From positions 1 through 9,689 of the forward strand of contig CAZDQM010000045.1 in the NCBI GenBank assembly GCA_964507825.1: a DNA stretch of 9,689 nt. The letters run 5' to 3'. The DNA comes from JAWVZS01 sp964507825 (lineage in GTDB: Archaea > Thermoproteota > Nitrososphaeria > Nitrososphaerales > Nitrosopumilaceae). Below the pieces are notes generated by a model. That model was not told the origin of the DNA. It worked only from the letters and a program-made list of their open reading frames with translations, and made no database searches. Positions within the stretch are counted from its first letter, which is position 1, and every line of letters starts with the position of its first letter. The position numbers were made by a program, and so were the translations under genes. This document shows, in pieces, positions 1 through 6,216 of this stretch.

Positions 1-81
1 TGACTTTTCAAACTGTTTCAAAAGCTCGACACTGTACATGACATGTGTAACACAGAACAAATTTTTTACTTTTCCTATTTG

Positions 82-104
82 CGCGGCATGCGAAGCATGC
101 CGCG
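82..104. repeat. Perfect 10-bp inverted repeat with GAA loop
   Basis: CGCGGCATGC (82-91) and GCATGCCGCG (95-104) are exact reverse complements separated by GAA. The core GCGAAGC is a sequence known to form an exceptionally stable DNA mini-hairpin. The arms are very G+C-rich inside an A+T-rich region. ATTTTG follows on the plus strand and a T-rich run (61-79) precedes it. It could be a transcription terminator, the foot of a small mobile element, or a protein-binding site. The sequence alone does not decide between these. Confidence 0.8.
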
Positions 105-356
105 ATTTTGTGCCGCATGTTTTACTCGATTATATTGTTGCAAAAATTAGATGTTGTATGCAGCTTGTACTATTCCTGATGAAATTTGTAGGGTTGGTGA
201 CAAGTTTAGCGGCGCGTACAGGAATAAATTGTACATGAATTTACGAGCGTCGCTATAGAGTTTTGGCGGTTCGTTCAATACCGTGTATGTCAACTTGCAG
301 TATTTGGATCAGACGGACAAAAAATTCATGTGAATGGTAAAAATCTAGGCACGAGG

Positions 357-370
357 TTAACACTTACATA
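357..370 (+). promoter_or_regulatory. Weak TATA-like box before the 395 gene
   Basis: The A+T-rich stretch TTAACACTTACATA is centred about 30 bases before the TTG at 395. This is roughly the spacing expected for an archaeal promoter of a leaderless transcript. The match to a TATA consensus is weak and there is no Shine-Dalgarno sequence before 395, so this is only a candidate. Confidence 0.25.
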
Positions 371-394
371 TCGCCACGTATAATTGAATACACC

Positions 395-805
395 TTGGCA
401 GATCTAAAAACGCCGATAAAAATAGATAACTGCGTCAAGCAGGCCGCCAAATCTGATGCGTTAAATATATCTGCACAACTAGACAAATTACGTGACATAA
501 AGTCGGGCTGGTTGGATGGAGAAGGAAAAGCACCTAGTCATGCCGGACTAGATTGGCTGTCGGATGTCTTTAAGTGGTATTACTCGGAAAGTGTAGCCTC
601 TCCCCATGCGTATCCTACTCCAGAAGGAGGGGTAGAGATTGAATGGAGTATAGAAAAACGTGAGATCGGCCTTGAGATAGACCTTGAAAACCGTACTGGC
701 GAGTGGAGCAGTTATGACGTTGACCTCGACGTTAGTCAGGAGAAAACGTTAGACTTGGATGATGCAGTCACTTGGCAGTGGATCGCCGATCAAGTATCTA
801 GATGA
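395..805 (+). CDS. Small conserved protein, first gene of a bacterial-type pair
   Basis: This encodes a soluble acidic protein of 136 residues with no signal peptide or membrane segment. Its function is unknown. The middle carries a GWLDGEGKAP segment (about residues 38-47), then YPTPEGGVEIEW (about 73-84), then an LEIDLENRTGEW stretch, and it ends in a LDLDD...W region. From memory this order matches a family of short hypothetical proteins common in bacteria; I cannot name a Pfam entry. The frame is open from 341. TTG at 395 is the only standard start near the N-terminus, so the start is provisional. The next gene begins 13 bases after the stop, suggesting co-transcription. Base composition is more A+T-rich than in the purine genes, and with the bacterial-type family this suggests lateral transfer (inference). 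Confidence 0.75.
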   Translation: MADLKTPIKIDNCVKQAAKSDALNISAQLDKLRDIKSGWLDGEGKAPSHAGLDWLSDVFKWYYSESVASPHAYPTPEGGVEIEWSIEKREIGLEIDLENRTGEWSSYDVDLDVSQEKTLDLDDAVTWQWIADQVSR

Positions 806-818
806 AAAGTACGTTGAA

Positions 819-1195
819 ATGAATGGTAATACTCTACTGTACCGGCAGATTAACCCCCACCTCATTATCAACGGCCGCGTCGGATCCCGGGCATTCCGAC
901 CTTCACACAAACCACGTCATCTATCAGTCTATAACGGTGACCAAATCACGGCCAGAGGGGCATGGTTGCATTACACATCTACGTTTCAGCACGAGTCCAT
1001 TGGGGTCATGGCGGTAATTGTGGACGAATGTGAGCGCGTAGGTTGAGTGTTGTGTTAGACCGTGAACCGTACAAGGAACATGCATTCATTGACTTTGACA
1101 AGTATAGTGAGAGTAAAACCAGAGAGAAGGCCAAGAGTCTCCGGACTAGGGCAGTAAAACGCGGTTGGCTCTTTAAGCCCAACTCAGATGAGTGA
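819..1195 (+). pseudogene. Second gene of the bacterial-type pair, broken by a -1 frameshift
   Basis: The frame from ATG 819 gives MNGNTLLYRQINPHLI, then SRAFRPS, LSVYNGDQIT and IGVMAVIVDECERVG, and stops at TGA 1044-1046. The next frame continues directly from 1043 with LSVVLDREPYKEHAFIDF and a basic tail ending RGWLFKPNSDE, stopping at TGA 1193-1195. Joined at 1043 they give one protein of about 125 residues. From memory this matches a small bacterial family that reads ECxxLGLPV...EPxPEHA.IDF across the junction and that sits beside homologues of the 395-805 gene. Restoring one T in GGTTGAG would repair the frame. No slippery heptamer is visible, so programmed frameshifting is unlikely. It is either a decayed gene or a one-base sequence error. 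An ATG at 759 is also in frame, but it lies inside the upstream gene and adds residues that look non-homologous. Function unknown. Confidence 0.7.
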
Positions 1196-1258
1196 TGGAT
1201 TTGCTAATCATCAGAGCTTGTACATAATCACGATATCTGCTCATATTTAGACTGGATC

Positions 1259-1264
1259 AAAAAA
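1259..1264 (-). terminator. Possible T-tract terminator for tatC
   Basis: Six A residues on the plus strand read as T6 on the minus strand, about 136 bases beyond the tatC stop. Archaeal transcription often ends at T-rich tracts. No stem-loop is associated with it. A weak candidate. Confidence 0.2.
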
Positions 1265-1297
1265 TCCATTGCCAAGTAAACATGACATGAAAATATA

Positions 1298-1403
1298 ATG
1301 ATGACTGACGCACGCATCGTGTGCAATGACCCGGTATGTGGTGGACTCGTCATCTGACGTGGATGGAGAAATCTGGCACTGCTGTTTGACTTGCAAACTT
1401 TAG
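1298..1403 (+). pseudogene. Possible mini zinc-finger reading frame, frameshifted
   Basis: From ATG 1298 the frame reads MMTDARIVCNDPVCGGLVI and stops at TGA 1355-1357. The frame starting at 1353 continues SDVDGEIWHCCLTCKL and stops at TAG 1401-1403. Joined by a frame change at about 1353, they give a peptide of about 35 residues with two Cys clusters: C-x4-C in a DPVCGG context, and W-H-C-C-x2-C. This resembles the metal-binding layout of YHS/TRASH-type or other tiny archaeal zinc-finger proteins. A stop codon lies directly upstream of ATG 1298. The 3' end overlaps the convergent tatC stop by four bases. The peptide is so short that chance resemblance is possible, and nothing else supports expression. 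It may be a pseudogene, a sequence error or coincidence. Confidence 0.3.
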
Positions 1404-2185
1404 TTGGAGACCCTTCTTTCTATGATTATCATACCTGCAAGGTACAATCCGATCATGGGCCCTGAAACAAGCCACATCGAGACCCCGGTCCCATCGGGGG
1501 TGATGGCTGCGCCGAAGATCACGATTGCAATTATTGCATAACGGATGTTTTTTCTCCAAAAGCCGGGTTCCGTCATTCCGGATACGGCGGCCGCGTACAT
1601 GATCAGGGGCAACTGAAACGAGAATCCAAACGCCAGCATAAACTGCAACACGAACGTGACAAAATCAATTACGTTGAGAAACGCGGCCACGTCAGCGGAT
1701 ATGCCGTATCCGTACAGGAATTCCAAAATGTATGGAATTACCGCCAGGTATGCAAATACTGCTCCAACCGCAAAGAGCCCTACCGCCGGGGCGGTGATGG
1801 TCCTGCTGATCTTGATCTCGCTCTCCTCTAGCGCCGGCTTGATGAACGCGACTAGCTCTCTTGCAATCACCGGCACGCCTGCCATGATTCCAACAAGAAC
1901 TGCGATGTAGACCTGTGAAAAAAACGCCTGTCCCGGCGACGTCTGTATAAGCTGCACATCATCGGGCAACAGGGACGCCTTCATGTGGACCGTGATCTGC
2001 GCCGCGGCGTTATTCATCGGATCCATTATGGGATAGTACAGCTGAATCCCGGCATACTCTGCAGGCTCTAGATGGACTGTCATGAGTGCGGCGGTAATTA
2101 TTCCCACGACGACTGCTATTCTGAGTATTCTTTTTCTGAGCTCCTCTAGGTGCTCCCCAAACGCCCCGGGTACAGCCATATGCAT
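1400..2185 (-). CDS. tatC: Sec-independent protein translocase TatC
   Basis: TatC is the multispanning receptor of the twin-arginine pathway, which exports folded proteins across the cell membrane. The 261 residues match the usual length. The N-terminal cytoplasmic signature HLEELRKRI (residues 12-20) carries the Glu that contacts the twin-Arg signal. An SPGQAFFSQ loop (83-91) follows the first membrane segment, then FIKPALEESE (114-123), whose last Glu matches the conserved acidic residue of the first cytoplasmic loop. AITPDGTGVSMW (227-238) marks the last part. Six hydrophobic segments lie near 21-37, 92-112, 131-155, 175-195, 212-228 and 235-254. E. coli has a Glu (E170) where this protein has Gln in FSFQLPL. 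ATG at 2185 or ATG at 2179 could be the start; the second gives MAVPGAFGEHLEEL. It begins 18 bases after the upstream minus-strand gene and probably shares its promoter. No tatA is visible in the window. Confidence 0.95.
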   Translation of the reverse strand: MHMAVPGAFGEHLEELRKRILRIAVVVGIITAALMTVHLEPAEYAGIQLYYPIMDPMNNAAAQITVHMKASLLPDDVQLIQTSPGQAFFSQVYIAVLVGIMAGVPVIARELVAFIKPALEESEIKISRTITAPAVGLFAVGAVFAYLAVIPYILEFLYGYGISADVAAFLNVIDFVTFVLQFMLAFGFSFQLPLIMYAAAVSGMTEPGFWRKNIRYAIIAIVIFGAAITPDGTGVSMWLVSGPMIGLYLAGMIIIERRVSN

Positions 2186-2203
2186 TCAGCAGGTCTTGCG
2201 GTC

Positions 2204-2668
2204 TTACTTTGTGGGGATGGGCAGCAGTTTTGCCGCCGGCAGACCCGCCGCGGTCATCTCCTCCTCGTTAAAATCCTTGAATTCCAGTGTAATGATGGCA
2301 GAGGCCACGAGAAATTTTTCTAGTTCTGATGCAAGTCCGCCTATATCCATGCCGGAATAAATCTCCTTGGAGCCTTTGAGGAATATCCTGTCTCCCTTTT
2401 CCATCTTCTCCCCACCAAGCTTATCTGTCAGGAACTTTGTAATTCTAGGCAGCTCGTCTACTGAAACATGGTTATGATAATACGCTATCCCCCTAATTGA
2501 GTCATAATCAAACGGCGTTCCGTCCCTATACATGAACACGCCGACAAAAACGGCATCCTCCTCTGGCTCCCTGACGCACTTTATATCCCAGTTTAGCAGC
2601 TTGTCCTGGTCATAATCGAACTTGACAACCTCGTCGGCGGTCAGCTTCCAGTATCTGGCCCTTGCCAT
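2204..2668 (-). CDS. Conserved-looking hypothetical protein, 154 residues
   Basis: I do not recognise this protein. It is soluble and charged, without signal peptide, membrane segment or Cys cluster. The N-terminus MARARYWKLTADEVVKF is followed by a region rich in aromatic and acidic residues (YRDGTPFDYDSIRGIAYYHN, about 47-66). A Lys/Gly-rich middle follows (KLGGEKMEKGDRIFLKGSKE), then a hydrophobic stretch (LEKFLVASAIITLEF) and a C-terminus ending LLPIPTK. Codon use resembles that of its neighbours, so it looks native. The ATG at 2668 lies about 25 bases behind a good TATA box with no room for a leader, which supports this start. tatC follows 18 bases after its stop, so the two are probably co-transcribed. 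A link to protein export is possible from position only. Confidence 0.85.
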   Translation of the reverse strand: MARARYWKLTADEVVKFDYDQDKLLNWDIKCVREPEEDAVFVGVFMYRDGTPFDYDSIRGIAYYHNHVSVDELPRITKFLTDKLGGEKMEKGDRIFLKGSKEIYSGMDIGGLASELEKFLVASAIITLEFKDFNEEEMTAAGLPAAKLLPIPTK

Positions 2669-2688
2669 GCCAGTTCATTGATTTACTG

Positions 2689-2697
2689 TTATAAATT
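2689..2697 (-). promoter_or_regulatory. TATA box of the hypothetical-tatC unit
   Basis: The minus strand reads AATTTATAA, centred about 25 bases before the ATG at 2668. That is the spacing of an archaeal TATA box feeding a leaderless transcript. There is no Shine-Dalgarno sequence before the ATG, which fits. Confidence 0.65.
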
Positions 2698-2800
2698 CCA
2701 ATGCTGTCCGCGGCATCAAAGGGAGCTGTACCTTGTAGATGGCATTATACTCTACATCTATAACCATAAAAATTACACTCGCTACTTTTCTGCCATACGC

Positions 2801-2832
2801 GCGGTACTAGAATACGCATCTATCTGTACCGC
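2801..2832. repeat. 7-bp inverted repeat GCGGTAC/GTACCGC
   Basis: GCGGTAC (2801-2807) and GTACCGC (2826-2832) are exact reverse complements with an 18-base spacer. This could be a binding site for a dimeric regulator or a stem in an RNA. A 7-bp match at this spacing can also arise by chance. Confidence 0.4.
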
Positions 2833-2964
2833 ATGCAGTGCTACTCTTCATGGCATCTCTTGCACCTTGTCGTTCATGGTGGATGTCTGGACGCATGTGG
2901 TCAGGAATTTCCACGGATGATATCCATACTTTACCTCGCGTGCAGACCTGCACTGGAATCAAAC

Positions 2965-2998
2965 GGGGCCGCGATCCAATTAACACTGGATCGTCCCC
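2965..2998. repeat. Stem-loop just upstream of the purS promoter
   Basis: CGATCCA (2972-2978) pairs exactly with TGGATCG (2987-2993) around an 8-base A+T-rich loop. Outside an uneven internal loop, GGGG (2965-2968) pairs with CCCC (2995-2998). It ends about 23 bases before the purS TATA box, so it could be an operator for the purine genes or the end of a short upstream transcript. No purine-responsive riboswitch fold was recognised. Confidence 0.45.
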
Positions 2999-3020
2999 TG
3001 ATCACACGATCTTGAGAAGA

Positions 3021-3028
3021 ATTATAAT
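3021..3028 (+). promoter_or_regulatory. TATA box of purS
   Basis: ATTATAAT is centred about 26 bases before the purS ATG (3051) and is preceded by the purine-rich GAGAAGA, a plausible B recognition element. The spacing predicts a leaderless or nearly leaderless purS mRNA and supports 3051 as the start rather than the in-frame ATG at 2838. Confidence 0.7.
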
Positions 3029-3050
3029 CACATGGGTACAAGGACTCCTC

Positions 3051-3311
3051 ATGCCTGATTACGACGTCCGCGTAACCATCGAGAACAAGCCCGGGATATC
3101 TGATCCGGAGGGCGCTACGATACTCAACGACCTTGTATTACGGGGCAATTTTTCATCCGTGACGCGAATAAGCAGCGCCAAGATGCTCAAGTTCGTCATT
3201 CAAGAAACCGACAGGGCGGCGGCCGAACAAACAATCCGCCGACTCTGCGATGATCTTCGGATCTTCAACCCGCTTGTAAGCCGGGCCACATATGATGTCC
3301 GGGATGCATAG
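3051..3311 (+). CDS. purS: Phosphoribosylformylglycinamidine synthase subunit PurS
   Basis: PurS is the small, non-catalytic subunit that joins PurQ and PurL into the FGAM synthase complex. That complex converts FGAR, glutamine and ATP to FGAM in purine synthesis. The 86 residues match the usual family length. The family pattern is visible: a YDVRVTIENKPGISDPEG N-terminus (residues 4-21), a predicted helix GATILNDL, a VTRISSAKMLKFVI strand region, and the C-terminal NPLVSRATYDV. The frame is open back to 2838, but homology begins at ATG 3051 and a TATA box lies 26 bases upstream. purQ follows after 65 bases with its own TATA-like box, so purS may be transcribed both alone and with the downstream genes. 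Confidence 0.95.
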   Translation: MPDYDVRVTIENKPGISDPEGATILNDLVLRGNFSSVTRISSAKMLKFVIQETDRAAAEQTIRRLCDDLRIFNPLVSRATYDVRDA

Positions 3312-3344
3312 CGATCAGTTCGTGGCATGTACCCTGCCTCGATT

Positions 3345-3354
3345 CAAATTAATA
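3345..3354 (+). promoter_or_regulatory. TATA-like box of purQ
   Basis: CAAATTAATA is centred about 27 bases before the GTG at 3377, and no Shine-Dalgarno sequence lies before that GTG. This suggests a second, leaderless promoter for purQLF inside the purine cluster. Confidence 0.5.
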
Positions 3355-3376
3355 GATCGGGTATCCAAGCGTATCT

Positions 3377-4057
3377 GTGAGGGTAGGCATTGTGGTTTTT
3401 CCGGGCAGCAACTGTGATCGCGACATGTACCACGTACTATCTGACGTCTTTGAGATGGATGCCAGATATGTCTGGCACGAGGAACCACTGCCGGAAGGAC
3501 TCGATGTAATAGTGCTTCCGGGCGGTTTTTCATACGGGGATAGGCTTCGATCCGGGGTGATTGCGGCCCACAGCCCGGTAATGTCCGATGTAAAAAGAAT
3601 GGCCGCAAAAGGAAGACCCGTACTAGGCGTCTGCAACGGGTTTCAAATACTCGTAGAGTCCGGACTCTTGCCCGGGGCACTGCTTAACAACGAATCAATG
3701 CGCTTTATGTGCGAGTGGACCGACTTAGTTGTAGAAAACAACAGGACACCGTTTACACGTGTACTTGAGCGCGGTCAGAAGATTCCAGTCCCGATTGCAA
3801 ACGGGGAGGGGAGGTACTATGTGGATGATGAGACGCTTGATACCATGACAGAACATGATCAGATCGTCTTTCGATACGCGAAAAAGGTAAACGGATCATC
3901 GCACCGGATTGCCGGCGTATGCAACCAGCGCGGCAACGTCGTGGGGATGATGCCGCACCCAGAGCGCGCGGCCGAAGCCGAAATCAACCCCTTTGATCAC
4001 GGACCGTCCTCTAAAATCTTTGAATCAATGCTTGAGCATGCGGGTGTGCAGAAATGA
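3377..4057 (+). CDS. purQ: FGAM synthase glutaminase subunit PurQ
   Basis: PurQ is the class I (triad) glutamine amidotransferase that releases ammonia from glutamine and passes it to PurL. The 226 residues are the normal length. The N-terminus MRVGIVVFPGSNCDRD is typical of the family. VLPGGFSYGD lies at 46-55. The nucleophile is Cys86 in GVCNGFQIL, and His194 and Glu196 in MMPHPERA complete the triad. PIANGEGRY (139-147) is the conserved substrate-side strand. GTG at 3377 is chosen because it gives the conserved N-terminus exactly and sits about 27 bases behind a TATA-like box. The stop overlaps the purL start by four bases (ATGA), so translation of the two is probably coupled. Confidence 0.97.
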   Translation: MRVGIVVFPGSNCDRDMYHVLSDVFEMDARYVWHEEPLPEGLDVIVLPGGFSYGDRLRSGVIAAHSPVMSDVKRMAAKGRPVLGVCNGFQILVESGLLPGALLNNESMRFMCEWTDLVVENNRTPFTRVLERGQKIPVPIANGEGRYYVDDETLDTMTEHDQIVFRYAKKVNGSSHRIAGVCNQRGNVVGMMPHPERAAEAEINPFDHGPSSKIFESMLEHAGVQK

Positions 4058-6216
4058 GTCTCGATCCGCAGGAGCTGCAATACCTTAAATCCAGAATTGG
4101 ACGGGATCCAACGCCTGTAGAGATACAGATTGTCGCCGCAGAATGGTCCGAGCACTGCTCCTACAAGTCCTCAAAAAAGCACCTTGACATGTTGCCGATG
4201 GACGGACCGGCAGTGATACGCGAGAGGGGGTATGATTCTGGAGTTCTAGACGTGGGGGACGGATACGTCGTTACGGTGCACATAGAGAGCCACAACCATC
4301 CGTCGGCCGTGGAGCCTTATGGCGGCGCCGCCACGGGCGTGGGCGGCGTAATCCGGGACATTCTTTCTGCGGGGACAAGGCCGGTTGCGATTCTTGACGG
4401 ACTGCGTTTTGGCGACGTGGAGGGAGACGCCAAGTCGAGGTGGATGTTAAAGAATGCTGTGGCCGGAATAGCAGACTATGGAAACTGTCTGGGAATCCCC
4501 ACTGTAGGCGGCGAGATCGAGTTTGACAAATGTTATTCCGACTATGCACTAGTCGACGTGGCATCAGTGGGGTTTGGCCGGCGGGAAAAGCTGATCAAGA
4601 ATCACGCCTCTGAGGGGGATTATGTCGTATTGATGGGCGGCCCGACGGGGCGCGACGGCATCGGGGGTTCCCAGTTTGCCTCGGACCTGCTTGAGGGAGA
4701 GGAGCGCTCTGCCGTACAAATCCCCGATCCATTCATTGAAAAGCTGATGATCGAGGTCATATTGACTGCGAGAAACCGGGGCCTGATCAAGGCGATAAAG
4801 GATCTAGGCGGCGGCGGACTATCCTGTGCGGTATCTGAGACCGCCGATGCGCTCGGCATCGGCATTGAGATGGACGTTGACGCGGTGCATGTCAGGGAGC
4901 ATGGGATGCATCCGGGCGACATAATGACATCTGAATCCCAGGAGCGCATGCTGATCATAACCGACGGGCCGGGACTAGAAGGCCTTGAGGATCTGTGCCG
5001 AAGATACAGGGTACAGATATCTGTTATCGGGCGCGTAAAATCTGACGGAATGATGAGGGTCAGGCAGGGAAGCAGGGTGCTTGCAGAACTGCCTGCCGAG
5101 ACAGTGGCAAATGCCAAGCTTTTAGACAGGCCATCAAGGAGGCCGGCGTACCTTGACAGGATCGCGGCCGAGCCGGGGTCTTTGGCGCCTGAAGACCTGA
5201 CCGATTCATTATTCCGACTGCTCAAATCCCCAAACATTGCAAGCCGGATATGGGCCTACGGGCAGTACGATCATGAGGTCGGAATCAGGACCGTAATACG
5301 GCCGGGTTCGGACGCATCCGTCCTTAGACTTGACAACGGGCGGTTTCTTGCCGTAAAGATCGACGGCAATCCAAAGCAGTGTTACCTGGATCCGCGCATG
5401 GGGGCAATCGGATGCTTCGAGGAGGCATGCCGGAATGTCGTCTGTACCGGAGCAAGGCCGATTGGCATGGTTGATCACATGCAGTTTGGAAGTCCGAAAG
5501 ATCCGGAGATATTCTGGACGTTCCTTGAGTCCTTGAGGGGAATAGCCGACTTTGCAAGGTACATGAAGATACCGTGCGTTGGGGGCAAGGTCAGCTTGTA
5601 CAATGAGACTAGACGCGGACCGATAAAACCCACGCCGATCATAGGCGTCTTGGGTATTGCCGATACTAGACCGCCAAGTGACGGAATTCATGACGGTGAT
5701 GCTCTGTTCATTGTGGGCGTTACGCGCGACGAGCTAGGCGGTTCCGAATATTACGAATATATATGCGGATTTGTCGGTGGGCGGTGCCCGCAGGTGGACC
5801 TCGGCCAATCTAGGGCCAACATGGATGCCGTTTTATCCATGACTCAGGACGGCATGGTACGCGCCGTCCATGACTGCTCCAAGGGGGGCCTGGCAATCGC
5901 CGTATCGGAGCTGTGCATGACTAGTCGTATTGGCTGTTTGGTATCCCTTGATGATATTCCGGGTGAAGCACTCGCCGCCGACAGGCTTTTGTTCTCTGAA
6001 AGCCATTCTAGATACCTGCTTGTCGTGCCAGAAGAAAAGAGATCCGGGGTCGAGGAGCTGCTTTCCGGACGTGGCGTTGATGGCAGCATGATCGGGAGGT
6101 TTGCAGGAGGGATGATTGAATTTGAACTGCGGTCGTCAACTATAATCTCCCTAAGCGTTGATAAGGCGCAAAAGGGATGGTCCAAGTCGTTGGAGGAGGT
6201 GGTGCATCATTCCTGA
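4054..6216 (+). CDS. purL: FGAM synthase large subunit PurL (small type)
   Basis: PurL carries the ATP-dependent synthetase activity that turns FGAR plus ammonia into FGAM. The 720 residues fit the small PurL that works with separate PurS and PurQ, not the fused type of about 1,300 residues. EWSEHCSYKSSKKHL (30-44) includes the active-site His34. HIESHNHPSAVEPYGGAATG (77-96) binds ATP and magnesium. GGPTGRDGIGGSQFAS, DLGGGGLSCAVSE and MTSESQERML follow in the first half. The duplicated second half contains IDGNPKQCYLDPRMGA, GGKVSLYNET and VHDCSKGGLAIAVSE. All expected motifs are intact. It overlaps purQ by four bases and its 3' end contains the Shine-Dalgarno sequence and start of purF. A weak GGGTG stretch about ten bases before the ATG may aid re-initiation. 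Confidence 0.97.
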   Translation: MSLDPQELQYLKSRIGRDPTPVEIQIVAAEWSEHCSYKSSKKHLDMLPMDGPAVIRERGYDSGVLDVGDGYVVTVHIESHNHPSAVEPYGGAATGVGGVIRDILSAGTRPVAILDGLRFGDVEGDAKSRWMLKNAVAGIADYGNCLGIPTVGGEIEFDKCYSDYALVDVASVGFGRREKLIKNHASEGDYVVLMGGPTGRDGIGGSQFASDLLEGEERSAVQIPDPFIEKLMIEVILTARNRGLIKAIKDLGGGGLSCAVSETADALGIGIEMDVDAVHVREHGMHPGDIMTSESQERMLIITDGPGLEGLEDLCRRYRVQISVIGRVKSDGMMRVRQGSRVLAELPAETVANAKLLDRPSRRPAYLDRIAAEPGSLAPEDLTDSLFRLLKSPNIASRIWAYGQYDHEVGIRTVIRPGSDASVLRLDNGRFLAVKIDGNPKQCYLDPRMGAIGCFEEACRNVVCTGARPIGMVDHMQFGSPKDPEIFWTFLESLRGIADFARYMKIPCVGGKVSLYNETRRGPIKPTPIIGVLGIADTRPPSDGIHDGDALFIVGVTRDELGGSEYYEYICGFVGGRCPQVDLGQSRANMDAVLSMTQDGMVRAVHDCSKGGLAIAVSELCMTSRIGCLVSLDDIPGEALAADRLLFSESHSRYLLVVPEEKRSGVEELLSGRGVDGSMIGRFAGGMIEFELRSSTIISLSVDKAQKGWSKSLEEVVHHS
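6192..6202 (+). promoter_or_regulatory. Strong Shine-Dalgarno sequence of purF
   Basis: GGAGGAGGTGG lies inside the purL 3' end, six bases before the ATT at 6209. Its AGGAGGTG core (6194-6201) is complementary to the 3' end of archaeal 16S rRNA, and its spacing of seven bases is good for ATT 6209. It is far past the only standard in-frame start (TTG 6158), so it decides in favour of 6209. Confidence 0.65.

Larger units (their letters stand above)
1..394. other. Intergenic region without a supported gene
   Basis: I see no convincing gene here. A 66-codon open frame at 38-238 on the plus strand has no family signature, is rich in Cys and Phe, and runs through the hairpin at 82-104, so I do not call it. 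The stretch is more A+T-rich than the purine genes. It contains a T-rich run at 61-79, which could end transcription coming from the left, and the palindrome annotated separately. A short dyad, ACATG-A-CATGT, lies at 36-46. No tRNA, attachment site or terminal repeat was recognised. Confidence 0.6.
2669..3050. other. Divergent intergenic region with two stem-loops
   Basis: This 382-bp gap separates the minus-strand tatC unit from the plus-strand pur genes. It holds the TATA box of each side and two inverted repeats, annotated separately. Open frames at 2678-2920, 2833-3015 and upstream of purS in its frame (from 2838) show no family features and I reject them as genes. An AT-rich run, ATAAAAATTA, near 2767 could be a further plus-strand promoter, so a small RNA or a regulated leader is possible but unproven. 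Confidence 0.5.

Noticed and set aside
33..236. Repeated GTACATGA at 34-41 and 229-236
   Set aside because: An 8-base direct repeat in A+T-rich DNA is expected by chance and nothing element-like lies between the copies.
38..238. 66-codon plus-strand frame
   Set aside because: No family features, skewed composition, and it runs through the 82-104 hairpin.
759..818. Upstream ATG as start of the second module gene
   Set aside because: It lies inside the preceding gene and adds non-family-like residues; ATG 819 directly precedes the conserved start.
1195..1269. 8-bp inverted repeat ATGGATTT/AAATCCAT flanking about 60 bases
   Set aside because: Too short and widely spaced to exceed chance, with no target duplication or transposase.
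1298..1357. Possible C/D box small RNA (ATGATGA ... CTGA, 60 bases)
   Set aside because: The box spacing fits, but there is no terminal stem and no credible D'/C' pair; the Cys-rich frame explains the segment at least as well.
2833..3015. 60-codon plus-strand frame and the 2838 extension upstream of purS
   Set aside because: No recognisable domain; purS homology and the TATA spacing both place the start at 3051.
4271..5691. Several long minus-strand frames opposite purL
   Set aside because: These are antisense shadows of a complete, motif-rich purL.
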